DNA of 64,000 bases from Elusimicrobiota bacterium (GTDB taxonomy: Bacteria > Elusimicrobiota > Elusimicrobia > FEN-1173 > JAKLIF01), in assembly GCA_022709755.1 (NCBI GenBank), contig JAKLIF010000001.1, forward strand, positions 186,001 to 250,000, given 5' to 3'. Under the pieces are notes generated by a model. The model ran no database searches. It worked only from the letters and a program-made list of their open reading frames with translations, and had not been told where the DNA came from. The translations under genes and the position numbers were made by a program. This document shows positions 1 to 6,578 of the stretch, one piece after another; position 1 is the stretch's first letter; each line of letters starts with the position of its first letter.

Positions 1-69
1 CGAGGCAACGCCCTCCGACTCCAAATGAAAGAGGGTCTCCAAATAATCTTCACGGCTGGGGGTGATCAT
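1..69 (-). CDS. DtxR/MntR-family metal-dependent transcriptional repressor, N-terminal start only
   Basis: Only the first 23 codons are in the window; the rest lies beyond base 1. The start MITPSREDYLETLFHLE is the usual opening of the DtxR/MntR/IdeR family winged-helix domain (pattern TPSxEDYLExI). A GGAGG ribosome site lies 6 bases before the ATG. These proteins bind Fe(II) or Mn(II) and repress uptake genes. A perfect palindrome with a DtxR-box-like core lies just upstream, which suggests autoregulation. The metal specificity cannot be told because the ligand residues are outside the window. Confidence 0.8.
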   Translation of the reverse strand, partial: MITPSREDYLETLFHLESEGVAS

Positions 70-80
70 GGACTGCCTCC

Positions 81-102
81 TGATTTAGGTATACCTAAAT
101 CA
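81..102. promoter_or_regulatory. Palindromic DtxR-type operator
   Basis: This is a perfect 22-bp palindrome with core TTAGGTATACCTAA, close to the classical DtxR/IdeR box. It overlaps the -10 element and ends just before the ribosome site of the DtxR-family gene. Its position and symmetry support repression of that gene by its own product; this regulation is inferred. Confidence 0.75.
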
Positions 103-127
103 TACACAGATCGGAGAGAGCCGGCAA
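99..127 (-). promoter_or_regulatory. Promoter of the DtxR-family gene
   Basis: On the minus strand TTGCCG (122-127) and TATGAT (99-104) are separated by 17 bases. The -10 overlaps the palindromic operator, so a bound repressor would block RNA polymerase. Confidence 0.45.
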
Positions 128-182
128 GCACTCTATCGATGGGCTTTTGCGGGGAGGGCGACTCAGATCAAACAAGCGTACA

Positions 183-218
183 GGAAAATAGGAGCTCCCG
201 AAGGGGCTCCTATTTTCC
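183..218. terminator. Duplicated 16-bp terminator hairpin
   Basis: A 16-bp stem with loop CGAA is flanked by A-rich and T-rich arms. It is a second copy of the terminator next to tRNA-Gln (486-521), with a different loop and compensated loop-proximal pairs. It is followed by a copy of the tRNA-Gln 3' acceptor sequence, so a block holding tRNA end plus terminator has been duplicated. Confidence 0.6.
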
Positions 219-374
219 TGGGGCGCCCTTGTCCAAAACAACAAGGACAGCCTGGTGACAATATGAAATCTGGGGCGCCCTTGTCCAAAACAACAAGGAC
301 AGCCTGGTGACAATATGAAGTCTGGGGCGCCCTGGCCCAAAGATGCCAGGACGGCCACGCGACAATATGAAATC
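219..374 (+). repeat. Three tandem 52-bp hairpin repeat units left of tRNA-Gln
   Basis: Three head-to-tail units of exactly 52 bp occupy 219-270, 271-322 and 323-374. Each starts with TGGGGCG, the complement of the tRNA-Gln acceptor 3' strand, followed by a short hairpin and a conserved tail with GACAATATGAA. The first two hairpins have stem CCTTGT/ACAAGG and the third has CCTGGC/GCCAGG, so pairing is kept while sequence changes. The same family occurs in opposite orientation right of the tRNA. No open reading frame is supported here. Confidence 0.75.
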
Positions 375-390
375 TGGGGCGCTAGGATTC
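375..390 (-). repeat. Remnant of tRNA-Gln 3' end
   Basis: These 16 bases repeat the T-arm 3' side and acceptor 3' strand of the intact tRNA-Gln and then diverge. The T-loop and the rest of a tRNA are absent. Bases 391-485 hold no gene or motif that can be supported. Confidence 0.6.
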
Positions 391-485
391 CCTCTCCGAA
401 GACTCCGAGGGCCGCGCGCGGCACATCGTGCCGACAACCCGCACAGCGAACCTTCTTTACTGGTTCAAATTCAAACAGGCGTACA

Positions 486-521
486 GAAAAATAGGAGCTC
501 CTTCAGGAGCTCCTATTTTTC
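486..521 (-). terminator. Terminator of tRNA-Gln
   Basis: A perfect 16-bp stem with loop TTCA has an A5 tract on one arm and a T5 tract on the other, so it could stop transcription in both directions. It begins at the tRNA-Gln discriminator base, so the mature 3' end must be cut out of the hairpin base. Confidence 0.75.
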
Positions 522-592
522 TGGGGCGCTAGGATTCGAACCTAGGAATGACGGCTCCAAAGGCCGTTGCCTTACCGCTTGGCTACGCCCCA
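521..592 (-). tRNA. tRNA-Gln(UUG)
   Basis: This folds as a standard cloverleaf of 72 bases: acceptor TGGGGCG paired with CGCCCCA, a D-arm, an anticodon stem ACGGC/GCCGT with loop CTTTGGA (anticodon UUG, reads CAA), and a T-arm with loop TTCGAAT. U1-A72 and discriminator G73 are the known bacterial tRNA-Gln identity features. CCA is not encoded, so the CCA-adding enzyme is needed. The gene follows ispE and spoVG on the same strand. Confidence 0.95.
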
Positions 593-646
593 AAATTCAC
601 ATCGTAACCTGGGCTGTCCTCACGTTTCGCGTGTGAGGGCGCCCCA
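593..646 (-). repeat. 54-bp hairpin repeat unit directly upstream of tRNA-Gln
   Basis: In tRNA-strand orientation the unit starts TGGGGCG, has stem CCTCAC/GTGAGG, then a conserved tail (AGCCCAGGTTACGATGTGAA) and runs directly into the tRNA, whose first seven bases are again TGGGGCG. It belongs to the same family as the units at 219-374 and 788-1056. Confidence 0.7.
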
Positions 647-764
647 AAATTCACATCGTGACTTCTATTCTCAAATCTATGCGTAGCCTTGTCACGGCAA
701 CCGGCCAGCTCACCTTCTCGCTGGCGTCGCCAGATCGGTGTGACTTCCTCGTCACACCGGCGAC
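647..764. other. Degenerate repeat segment with two palindromic hairpins
   Basis: The segment begins with the tail of another repeat unit and then loses similarity. It contains CTGGCG/CGCCAG (721-733) and a perfect 8-bp hairpin GGTGTGAC/GTCACACC (737-758). It could be the scar of an inserted sequence between two repeat units. No coding sequence is supported. Confidence 0.4.
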
Positions 765-787
765 CCTTACCGCTTGGCTACGCCCCA
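765..787 (-). repeat. Remnant of tRNA-Gln 5' end
   Basis: These 23 bases equal the acceptor 5' strand and D-arm of the intact tRNA-Gln, in the same orientation, and then stop matching. With the 3' remnant at 375-390 this means each side of the tRNA carries a copy of the adjacent tRNA end. Confidence 0.65.
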
Positions 788-1056
788 AAATTCATATCGG
801 CTCATGGGCAGCCCTTGCACTCTTTTGGCAAGGACGCCCCAAAATTCATATCGTACCTTGGGCAGTTCTCACGTTTTGCGTGTGAGGGCGCCCCAAACTA
901 TATATCGACACCTGGGCAGCCCTTGCACTCTTTTGGCAAGGACGCCCCAAAATTCACATCGTAACCTGGGCTGTGCTTGATGGTGTGGTCAAGTGCGCCC
1001 CAAAATTTATATCGGCTCATGGGCAGTCCTTATTGTCTTGGACAAGAGCGCCTCCA
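788..1056 (-). repeat. Five tandem 53-54-bp hairpin repeat units upstream of tRNA-Gln
   Basis: Units lie at 788-841, 842-895, 896-949, 950-1002 and 1003-1056. Each reads, on the tRNA strand, TGGGGCG (the last one TGGAGGC), a variable hairpin, then CTGCCCA and a tail with CGATATGAATTT. Hairpin stems differ between units, for example CCTTGC/GCAAGG and CACTTGAC/GTCAAGTG, while tails are conserved. The array lies between a candidate promoter (1113-1141) and tRNA-Gln, so it may be part of the tRNA precursor. Confidence 0.7.
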
Positions 1057-1112
1057 AAACCACGGCACCACATGTATCTCATAAAAAGATCGGAAACCCC
1101 TCAAGCGACGAT

Positions 1113-1141
1113 ATTATACAACTCCGTCCCCCGGGAGTGAA
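1113..1141 (-). promoter_or_regulatory. Candidate promoter for the repeat array and tRNA-Gln
   Basis: TATAAT (1113-1118) lies 17 bases downstream of TTCACT (1136-1141) on the minus strand. The -10 is perfect and the -35 weak. Transcription from here would pass through about 510 bases of hairpin repeats before tRNA-Gln. Confidence 0.5.
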
Positions 1142-1188
1142 GTGATTTTAGGAAGGTATCTTATGCCGGCTGGATAATCTGCGGAATT

Positions 1189-1503
1189 CTATTCTTCCCG
1201 ACACTGAGATGGCGATTCAGGCATCGCCGGTTCCGCTGACGTGGAACCGTTCTTCTTCTCCTGCTCGTAGGCCGAGAATATCTTCTTCTCGAGATAACTC
1301 CTGAAGTCGGCGGTGACAGGATGGGCCACATCCTTGAACGTCCCGTCCGGAAGTTTCCGGGACGGCATGCAGAGCATGAGCCCTTTATCCCCGTCGATAA
1401 TCTTCATGTTGCGTACTGCGAACACCTTGTCGAATGTGACCGTGACGAATGCTTTCAACTTGCCGTCATTTCGCAAAGTGACGCGGATTTCTGTAATTTC
1501 CAT
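1189..1503 (-). CDS. spoVG: SpoVG-family RNA/DNA-binding regulator
   Basis: The 104-residue protein begins MEITEIRVTLRNDGKLKAFV and contains MPSRKLPDGTFKDVAHPV, both hallmarks of the small SpoVG family (about 85-100 residues), here with a Glu/Ser-rich C-terminal tail. SpoVG proteins bind nucleic acids and act as global post-transcriptional or transcriptional regulators, also in organisms that do not sporulate. The start was placed at the family-typical MEIT; an upstream extension of seven codons is possible. It follows ispE, the same pairing as in several bacterial phyla. Confidence 0.92.
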   Translation of the reverse strand: MEITEIRVTLRNDGKLKAFVTVTFDKVFAVRNMKIIDGDKGLMLCMPSRKLPDGTFKDVAHPVTADFRSYLEKKIFSAYEQEKKNGSTSAEPAMPESPSQCREE

Positions 1504-1548
1504 GGTCGCCCCCGTCTGACACATGCTGTCTGGCTAATCAAAGGTTGC

Positions 1549-2472
1549 TCACTCCGACCAAGACCGGAGAAGCCATGCATCCCACCTTGTTGAGCCAAGA
1601 TTTTCCAGAACTCGTTGTCCGCTCTTTGCTGTTTCAACTATACCGAACACGGCGGAGCCCGAACCGGACATCAGCACCGTGGTAGAACCACTCCTTTCCA
1701 AAGCGTTTTTAGCCGCCCGAACGGCGGGCACGCGGGGTAGAACAACCTCTTCCAGCCGGTTGAACAACTCCGACGCCCACATTCCCATCGGACGCCTCTT
1801 CACAAGCTTATCTTTAAGTGTATGGCTTGAACGGCGTTTTGTCAACGGAAAACATAACCGCTGATAGACCCATGGGGTCGACACAAAAACGCGTGGAAAA
1901 ACCAGCACGATCCAGAATGGACGCGGGGGTTTCAGGGGTCGGATCCTGTCTCCCAGTCCGCTCCCCTCCGCCAAACCGCCGGTGAGAAAGAAGGCGACGT
2001 CGGCACCGAGCTTCTTCGCCAGCGGGGTCAACTCGCGGACCATTCTTTCCCGGGACTCGGACGGAAAACACAGTTTCCAACACGCCTTCAGCGCGGCGGC
2101 CGCATCGCTGGACCCTCCCCCCAACCCCGCTCCGACCGGAATCTTTTTTTTCAGCCGAAACTCAAATCCGCCCTTCACTGAAAATCTCTTTCGGAACGAT
2201 TCCGCGGCGCGGACGATCAGGTTATCGCGGCTGGCATGAAGATCCCCACCCGAGAGGCCCAGGACGATCCCGTCGCCGCTGTCATAGACGTTCTTTCCGA
2301 CGGCACGGCCACGCAAGGGCACCGGATGAAAAGACACTTCCAACTCATCGAACAGGGATATCGTCTGGAACAGGGTTGAGATCGTATGGTATCCGTCCTC
2401 CCGGCGGCGGAGGATTTCCAGGAAAAGATTGATCTTCGCGGGGGCCTTGACCGTGATCCGGCGGGGATTCAT
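1549..2472 (-). CDS. ispE: 4-diphosphocytidyl-2-C-methyl-D-erythritol kinase
   Basis: IspE is a GHMP kinase that phosphorylates CDP-methylerythritol in the MEP pathway of isoprenoid synthesis. The N-terminal APAKINLFLEI (K13) and the glycine-rich ATP loop PVGAGLGGGSSDAAAA (residues 112-127) are diagnostic, and a second glycine motif, MSGSGSAVFG, lies near the C-terminus. At 307 residues it is slightly longer than usual because of inserts before the ATP loop. It lies 7 bases after the TPR/LolB-like gene; a lolB-ispE neighbourhood is also found in proteobacteria. Confidence 0.96.
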   Translation of the reverse strand: MNPRRITVKAPAKINLFLEILRRREDGYHTISTLFQTISLFDELEVSFHPVPLRGRAVGKNVYDSGDGIVLGLSGGDLHASRDNLIVRAAESFRKRFSVKGGFEFRLKKKIPVGAGLGGGSSDAAAALKACWKLCFPSESRERMVRELTPLAKKLGADVAFFLTGGLAEGSGLGDRIRPLKPPRPFWIVLVFPRVFVSTPWVYQRLCFPLTKRRSSHTLKDKLVKRRPMGMWASELFNRLEEVVLPRVPAVRAAKNALERSGSTTVLMSGSGSAVFGIVETAKSGQRVLENLGSTRWDAWLLRSWSE

Positions 2473-2479
2473 GGACCGG

Positions 2480-4699
2480 TCACTCTTCCGTCGGCTCCGT
2501 CACATCGGAAGGGACATCGAACAACGCTTTATCCAGGACGGGATTCACCTGCCATTTCATGAACTGCATCCGGCCACGCAGGGTCATCCCGTCGGATTTG
2601 AACGTCACCTCAGACGGGAGCCATAGGCCTTCCACCTGCTCGTATTTTTCAATCAGGAGTTCCACCGGTTTTTCTTCGCGGCTTCGATTCCAGATCACGG
2701 ACCGGATCAATCCGTCCCGTTTCCCCAGGCGGAGGGTCCCTTCTTCTCCCCGGAAGATGAATTCGCTCCGGCGAGCTTCCACCATCACCGACGGGCCGTC
2801 AAACCGGCGCGCCAGCTCCCCGGAGAGCAGAAGACCCATCAGGTCCAGCCATGTCTTCTCCTGATCCCCCACCATTCCGGAACAGGCGGGCGGCATCCAA
2901 TGAAGACCCAGCGAGTTCTGCACCAAGAGCGCCTGAGGGACGAAGAACGGGCCCAGGAATTCCAATCGGAACAGGCCCGGCCGGGAATAATAGAACAGTC
3001 CGGTCACGCGAAAAGACTGACCGGGAGTCTTGGCCTTCACTTTCGTGAGTCCGCTCAATCCCGAGACCTGGCGGAAGTTCCCCTCGACGCGCTTCAACAA
3101 CCTCCGGGCTGATAGACGCGGCAGGGCTCCGGGTTCCATCTCATCGATCTTGCGGGCGATCGTCTTATTCGTCGGATCCGACAGAAAACCGTTTTTGAAC
3201 GCATCCAATGCTTCCGCCTTCTTTCCCATCTGAAGGAGGACTTCCCCGTAATGGTCCCAGACGACGGGATCGTCGATCCGTCCGGTGGAACGGTTCAGGT
3301 AAGACTCCGCCTCCGGGAGCCGGCCCTGGCGGTAGTTGACCCATCCCATGGAATCAAGATAGGCGCCGTTATCGGGTTCCAGATCCAGCGCCCGTCCGAT
3401 CAGCGAATGGGCTTGGTCGAGGTTCATGTTCTTGTCCGTCCACGAATACCCCAGGTAATTCAGGAACACGGCATTGTTCGGATCAAGTTCGACGGCTTTC
3501 CGCAGATACGGTTCCGCTTTCGAAAATTTTCCAGTCAAGTCCCACACAGCCCCGAGACGGAAATTCGTCTCGGCGGAATTCGGTTTTAGCCGCAGGACTT
3601 TTTCATACCAGCGGATGGCTTCTCTCCGGCGACCGGCCTCTTCGCAACCCATCGCCACGTAATACATCAGTTCCGGGTTCCCCGGGTTGGACTTCTGGAG
3701 CCTCTTCAGCGTCTTCAAGGCGGCGTTGGGGTCTCCCTTCTGCCCGTAGTAATAAGAGAGGCGCAACATGACGCTGGGTTCGGGGTTCTGGTGCGCCACC
3801 ACGGTCATATGGCGTATGGCATCGTCCCATTGGCGTTTCTCCTCCGACAAAAGAGCCAGCCAGAAATTGACGGTGGGCTGAGACGGCACCATCCGATACG
3901 CCTTCTGGAACGAGTCCCAGGAAGAGCGGGAATCCCCGAAACGGAAATACAGTTCCCCGAGACGCATCAGGATCCCCGTGTTCTCGGGATCGAGGCCGAG
4001 ACAGGTCTGATACTCCCGGATAACGGACTCCGTGTCCTTCTTCACCTCGTAGAGATGCGCCATGGAGAGGTGGGCCGAGAAATCGTTGGGATCCGTCTCT
4101 AAAATCTTCTTCCAGACCTCTTCGGCCTCTTCCAGCTGCCCCAAACGCTGGTGTATCTCCGCGATGCGCCCCTGCGCCTCCAGGGAATCCGGGTTGTTCT
4201 TCAGATAACGCCGGTAATAGTCCAGGGCTTCTTCCGGTTCGTGGGTGGTCTTCAGGTGGGCGGCATAGAGGAGGGATTCGTTGTCGTCGGGGTTGATCTC
4301 GAGGGCGCGCTGAAAAGCCTCGTCGGCCAGAGACACCTCCCCGCGCGCCAGGTGGACGCGCCCCAAAACGAGGTAGGAGTGCGTGTCATCCGGTTTCGTG
4401 TCGACGACCTTCCGGGCCATCTCCAGCGCGCGGTCCATCCGGTTGGTTCGCATGGCGATGGCGGAAAGGATCTCATAGACGATCGTCGCCTCGGGATCGA
4501 TCTTCAACACGTTCTCGTATTCTTCCCAGGCCTCTTCCATGCGTCCATGACGTTCCTGGATGAGACCCCTCAAAAAATGATCGTAACTCTCTTCCGTCGG
4601 GGCGGCCGCGCCCGGACGGGCGAGCCACAACAGGCACACCCCCAGCCACAACCGTGGACGGAACGCGCACCCCGCGATCGATCTGCCGTTCGATATCAC
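2480..4699 (-). CDS. TPR repeat protein fused to a LolA/LolB-like domain
   Basis: The 739-residue protein starts at a GTG whose GTGA overlaps the rimI stop, with GGAG nearby. A signal peptide (RPRLWLGVCLLWLARPGAAA) is followed by about 13 tetratricopeptide repeats to near residue 510, then a C-terminal beta-rich domain (FRVTGLFYYSRPGLFRLEFL onward) like the DUF4292/LolB group. The LolB fold carries lipoprotein acyl chains and inserts lipoproteins into the outer membrane. In Pseudomonas a TPR gene, lolB and ispE are neighbours; here the first two appear fused. The role in lipoprotein sorting is inferred from fold and neighbourhood. A far longer upstream reading would overlap all of rimI and was not used. 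Confidence 0.8.
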   Translation of the reverse strand: MISNGRSIAGCAFRPRLWLGVCLLWLARPGAAAPTEESYDHFLRGLIQERHGRMEEAWEEYENVLKIDPEATIVYEILSAIAMRTNRMDRALEMARKVVDTKPDDTHSYLVLGRVHLARGEVSLADEAFQRALEINPDDNESLLYAAHLKTTHEPEEALDYYRRYLKNNPDSLEAQGRIAEIHQRLGQLEEAEEVWKKILETDPNDFSAHLSMAHLYEVKKDTESVIREYQTCLGLDPENTGILMRLGELYFRFGDSRSSWDSFQKAYRMVPSQPTVNFWLALLSEEKRQWDDAIRHMTVVAHQNPEPSVMLRLSYYYGQKGDPNAALKTLKRLQKSNPGNPELMYYVAMGCEEAGRRREAIRWYEKVLRLKPNSAETNFRLGAVWDLTGKFSKAEPYLRKAVELDPNNAVFLNYLGYSWTDKNMNLDQAHSLIGRALDLEPDNGAYLDSMGWVNYRQGRLPEAESYLNRSTGRIDDPVVWDHYGEVLLQMGKKAEALDAFKNGFLSDPTNKTIARKIDEMEPGALPRLSARRLLKRVEGNFRQVSGLSGLTKVKAKTPGQSFRVTGLFYYSRPGLFRLEFLGPFFVPQALLVQNSLGLHWMPPACSGMVGDQEKTWLDLMGLLLSGELARRFDGPSVMVEARRSEFIFRGEEGTLRLGKRDGLIRSVIWNRSREEKPVELLIEKYEQVEGLWLPSEVTFKSDGMTLRGRMQFMKWQVNPVLDKALFDVPSDVTEPTEE

Positions 4700-5157
4700 A
4701 ATCTCGTCTCCATGAGGACCGCCGCCTCCCGCCCTTCGTAATAGCGAGGCCTTTCCCCCGTCGGGCGGAACCCGAGCGACCGGTAGAGAGACAAGGCGGC
4801 GACCGCGCCGGCCCGGACTTCGAGTGTCATCCGGTCGCATCCGCGGCGGCGGGCATCGGCCATCGCAGACTCCAACAACCTCCGGCCGACACCGCGACGG
4901 CGCCAAGCCGGATGGACCGCCAGGTTCGCCAACTGGGCTTCGGACTCGACCTTCCAATAACCGCAATAGCCGACGGCATTCCCGGTCTCTGAATGGACCG
5001 CCGATTCAAAACGGGCATAGTCCTTATCCAATTCCGACAGGATCTGCCGGCGCGTCCAAGGGCTGGGGAACGATTCTTTCTCGACGACGACCAGGTCGTC
5101 CACCTGCGCGGCGGCCAGCGGTTCCAAACGAAACGCGGACGCAGCGCCGACGGTCAT
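4696..5157 (-). CDS. rimI: Ribosomal-protein/peptide N-acetyltransferase, RimI-like
   Basis: This 153-residue GNAT acetyltransferase has the acetyl-CoA loop VHPAWRRRGVGRRLLE and the RimI-type segments FPSPWTRRQI near the start and LYRSLGFRPTGERPRYY near the end. RimI acetylates the N-terminus of ribosomal protein S18 in E. coli. It overlaps tsaB by 4 bases, and rimI-tsaB linkage is common. Confidence 0.9.
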   Translation of the reverse strand: MTVGAASAFRLEPLAAAQVDDLVVVEKESFPSPWTRRQILSELDKDYARFESAVHSETGNAVGYCGYWKVESEAQLANLAVHPAWRRRGVGRRLLESAMADARRRGCDRMTLEVRAGAVAALSLYRSLGFRPTGERPRYYEGREAAVLMETRL

Positions 5158-5948
5158 TTCATCAAGGCTTCTTCCGCGTAGGAAGGCCGCAGATACAGGG
5201 GGTGGACGTCCTTATACAGCTTGTATTCCCGGCGGAAATATTTTTCCGCCGCCAGAGCCGCCACCCATCGCGGCTGTAACTCAGGCCGGTCGGACATCCG
5301 CATCTGGCATCTCTTTTGGAACAACCGTCTCAACACGTCCTGGATCTTCTTCGAGACGCAGCCGGTGAAGAGTATCTTCTGCTCCGAAAAACAATTCTCA
5401 AAAAAAGATTGGAACCGCGGGAACGGGAACACGCACGGCGCGTGCACGAGCTTGAAATGATGTCCGAACGAGTGGGTGCTCCTCTTTTTGAAGGCCGGAC
5501 CGAGAGCCGACATCTTCTTGGACGCCCGATGGAACCGCCACGCCGCCACATACACGTTCTCCTGCGGGGCCTCGATCAGCGAGCAGAGGAGGTCCCACGG
5601 GAACTTCCACGAAAAACTCTGAGCGGGTTCCCACCCGGAGGACTGGGCGGCGAGCACCTCGAGGCTGGACACCTCAACGACGGGCTTCTGCAGCACCATC
5701 CCCAGCGTGCGCGCCGTGACCACTCCCAACCGCAGTCCCGTGAACCGGCCCGGCCCCACGTCCACCGCGACCGCATCCAACTGGGCCGGCGAGACCCGGC
5801 ATTCCCGGAACAGCTGGTGGAGCATCGGAACCAACTGCACTGAATGGGATTCGGAATCATGCGCGACCTTCGACCGGAGTGCGGCCGCGTCTTCCCACAG
5901 ACAAGCCCCCAACGTGGAGCCGGTCGTTTCCAGAGCCAGCATTTTCAT
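5154..5948 (-). CDS. tsaB: tRNA t6A biosynthesis scaffold protein TsaB
   Basis: TsaB is an ASKHA-fold partner of TsaD in forming N6-threonylcarbamoyladenosine at position 37 of ANN-decoding tRNAs. The N-terminus MKMLALETTGSTLGACLW and DAVAVDVGPGRFTGLRLGV are typical. At 264 residues it is a little long, with a divergent, basic second half (from about residue 120). It overlaps both rimI and tsaE by 4 bases. TsaD and TsaC are not in the window. Confidence 0.9.
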   Translation of the reverse strand: MKMLALETTGSTLGACLWEDAAALRSKVAHDSESHSVQLVPMLHQLFRECRVSPAQLDAVAVDVGPGRFTGLRLGVVTARTLGMVLQKPVVEVSSLEVLAAQSSGWEPAQSFSWKFPWDLLCSLIEAPQENVYVAAWRFHRASKKMSALGPAFKKRSTHSFGHHFKLVHAPCVFPFPRFQSFFENCFSEQKILFTGCVSKKIQDVLRRLFQKRCQMRMSDRPELQPRWVAALAAEKYFRREYKLYKDVHPLYLRPSYAEEALMK

Positions 5949-6556
5949 GATTGTCTCCGTTCTGACGATTTGGGTGAGGAATGGTCCTGTTTCCGGATCC
6001 GCTGGATCAACGAGCGGGCCCTCTCCCCCCGGGCCGAAAAATCAATCCGGCGGTTGGAGGGTCCTTCATGCGAAAAACGGACGGACAACAGGTCGGCGGG
6101 CCAAAGGAACCGCGCCTTTTCCGCCCATTCGATGACCGTGACCGAAGGACAATCTTCCGAATGGAACAAAAGTTCCTCGAGTCCCAGCACGGCGATCTCC
6201 GCGCGGTTCAAACGGTAGAGGTCCACGTGATGCAGGTTCGGTCCGGAACGGCCGCCGCCCCCCTTCACATGCGTCTGGATCAGGACGAAGGACGGACTGC
6301 GCACCACATCGGTGAGGCCCAGCCCCTGAGCCAACCCTTTCACGAAAACCGTCTTGCCGGCGCCCAAATCGCCCGTCAGACCGATGCAATCACCGGCTTC
6401 CAAAAGAGACGCCAAATGTTCCGCCAAAAGGGCCGTGTCCCTCTCGCAGGCCGTGGTGACGGACCAATCCGATGAGGGGACCGAAGAACCCGCGGAGGCC
6501 GCCGGGGACATTCCCTTCGGCCCGGCTTTCTTTTCCTTCTGTGGTTTATGCTTCAT
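5945..6556 (-). CDS. tsaE: tRNA t6A biosynthesis ATPase TsaE
   Basis: TsaE is the ATPase that drives turnover of the TsaB-TsaD complex. Walker A GDLGAGKT is at residues 62-69, followed by RSPSFVLI and HVDLYRL, and VIEWAEKARF is the family Walker B region. The chosen ATG follows GGAAGG and lies 22 bases after thiL. A Lys/Ser-rich stretch of about 30 residues precedes the conserved domain, so the protein is longer than the usual 150-160 residues. Confidence 0.93.
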   Translation of the reverse strand: MKHKPQKEKKAGPKGMSPAASAGSSVPSSDWSVTTACERDTALLAEHLASLLEAGDCIGLTGDLGAGKTVFVKGLAQGLGLTDVVRSPSFVLIQTHVKGGGGRSGPNLHHVDLYRLNRAEIAVLGLEELLFHSEDCPSVTVIEWAEKARFLWPADLLSVRFSHEGPSNRRIDFSARGERARSLIQRIRKQDHSSPKSSERRQS

Positions 6557-6578
6557 TTCGATTCCTTCCGTTCTGAAG

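Noticed and set aside
375-440. A second tRNA gene beginning with the tRNA-Gln 3' end
   Set aside because: After 16 matching bases there is no T-loop, anticodon stem or acceptor partner; it is only a fragment.
219-1056. CRISPR array
   Set aside because: Units are directly adjacent, differ inside a hairpin rather than in unique spacers, occur in both orientations around a tRNA, and no cas gene is present.
219-1056. Integron with attC sites
   Set aside because: The repeats contain imperfect hairpins, but there are no cassette genes between them and no integron integrase nearby.
4700-4966. A 90-residue N-terminal extension of the TPR protein
   Set aside because: It would lie wholly within rimI in another frame; a GTG start with a 4-base overlap directly before a signal peptide explains the gene better.
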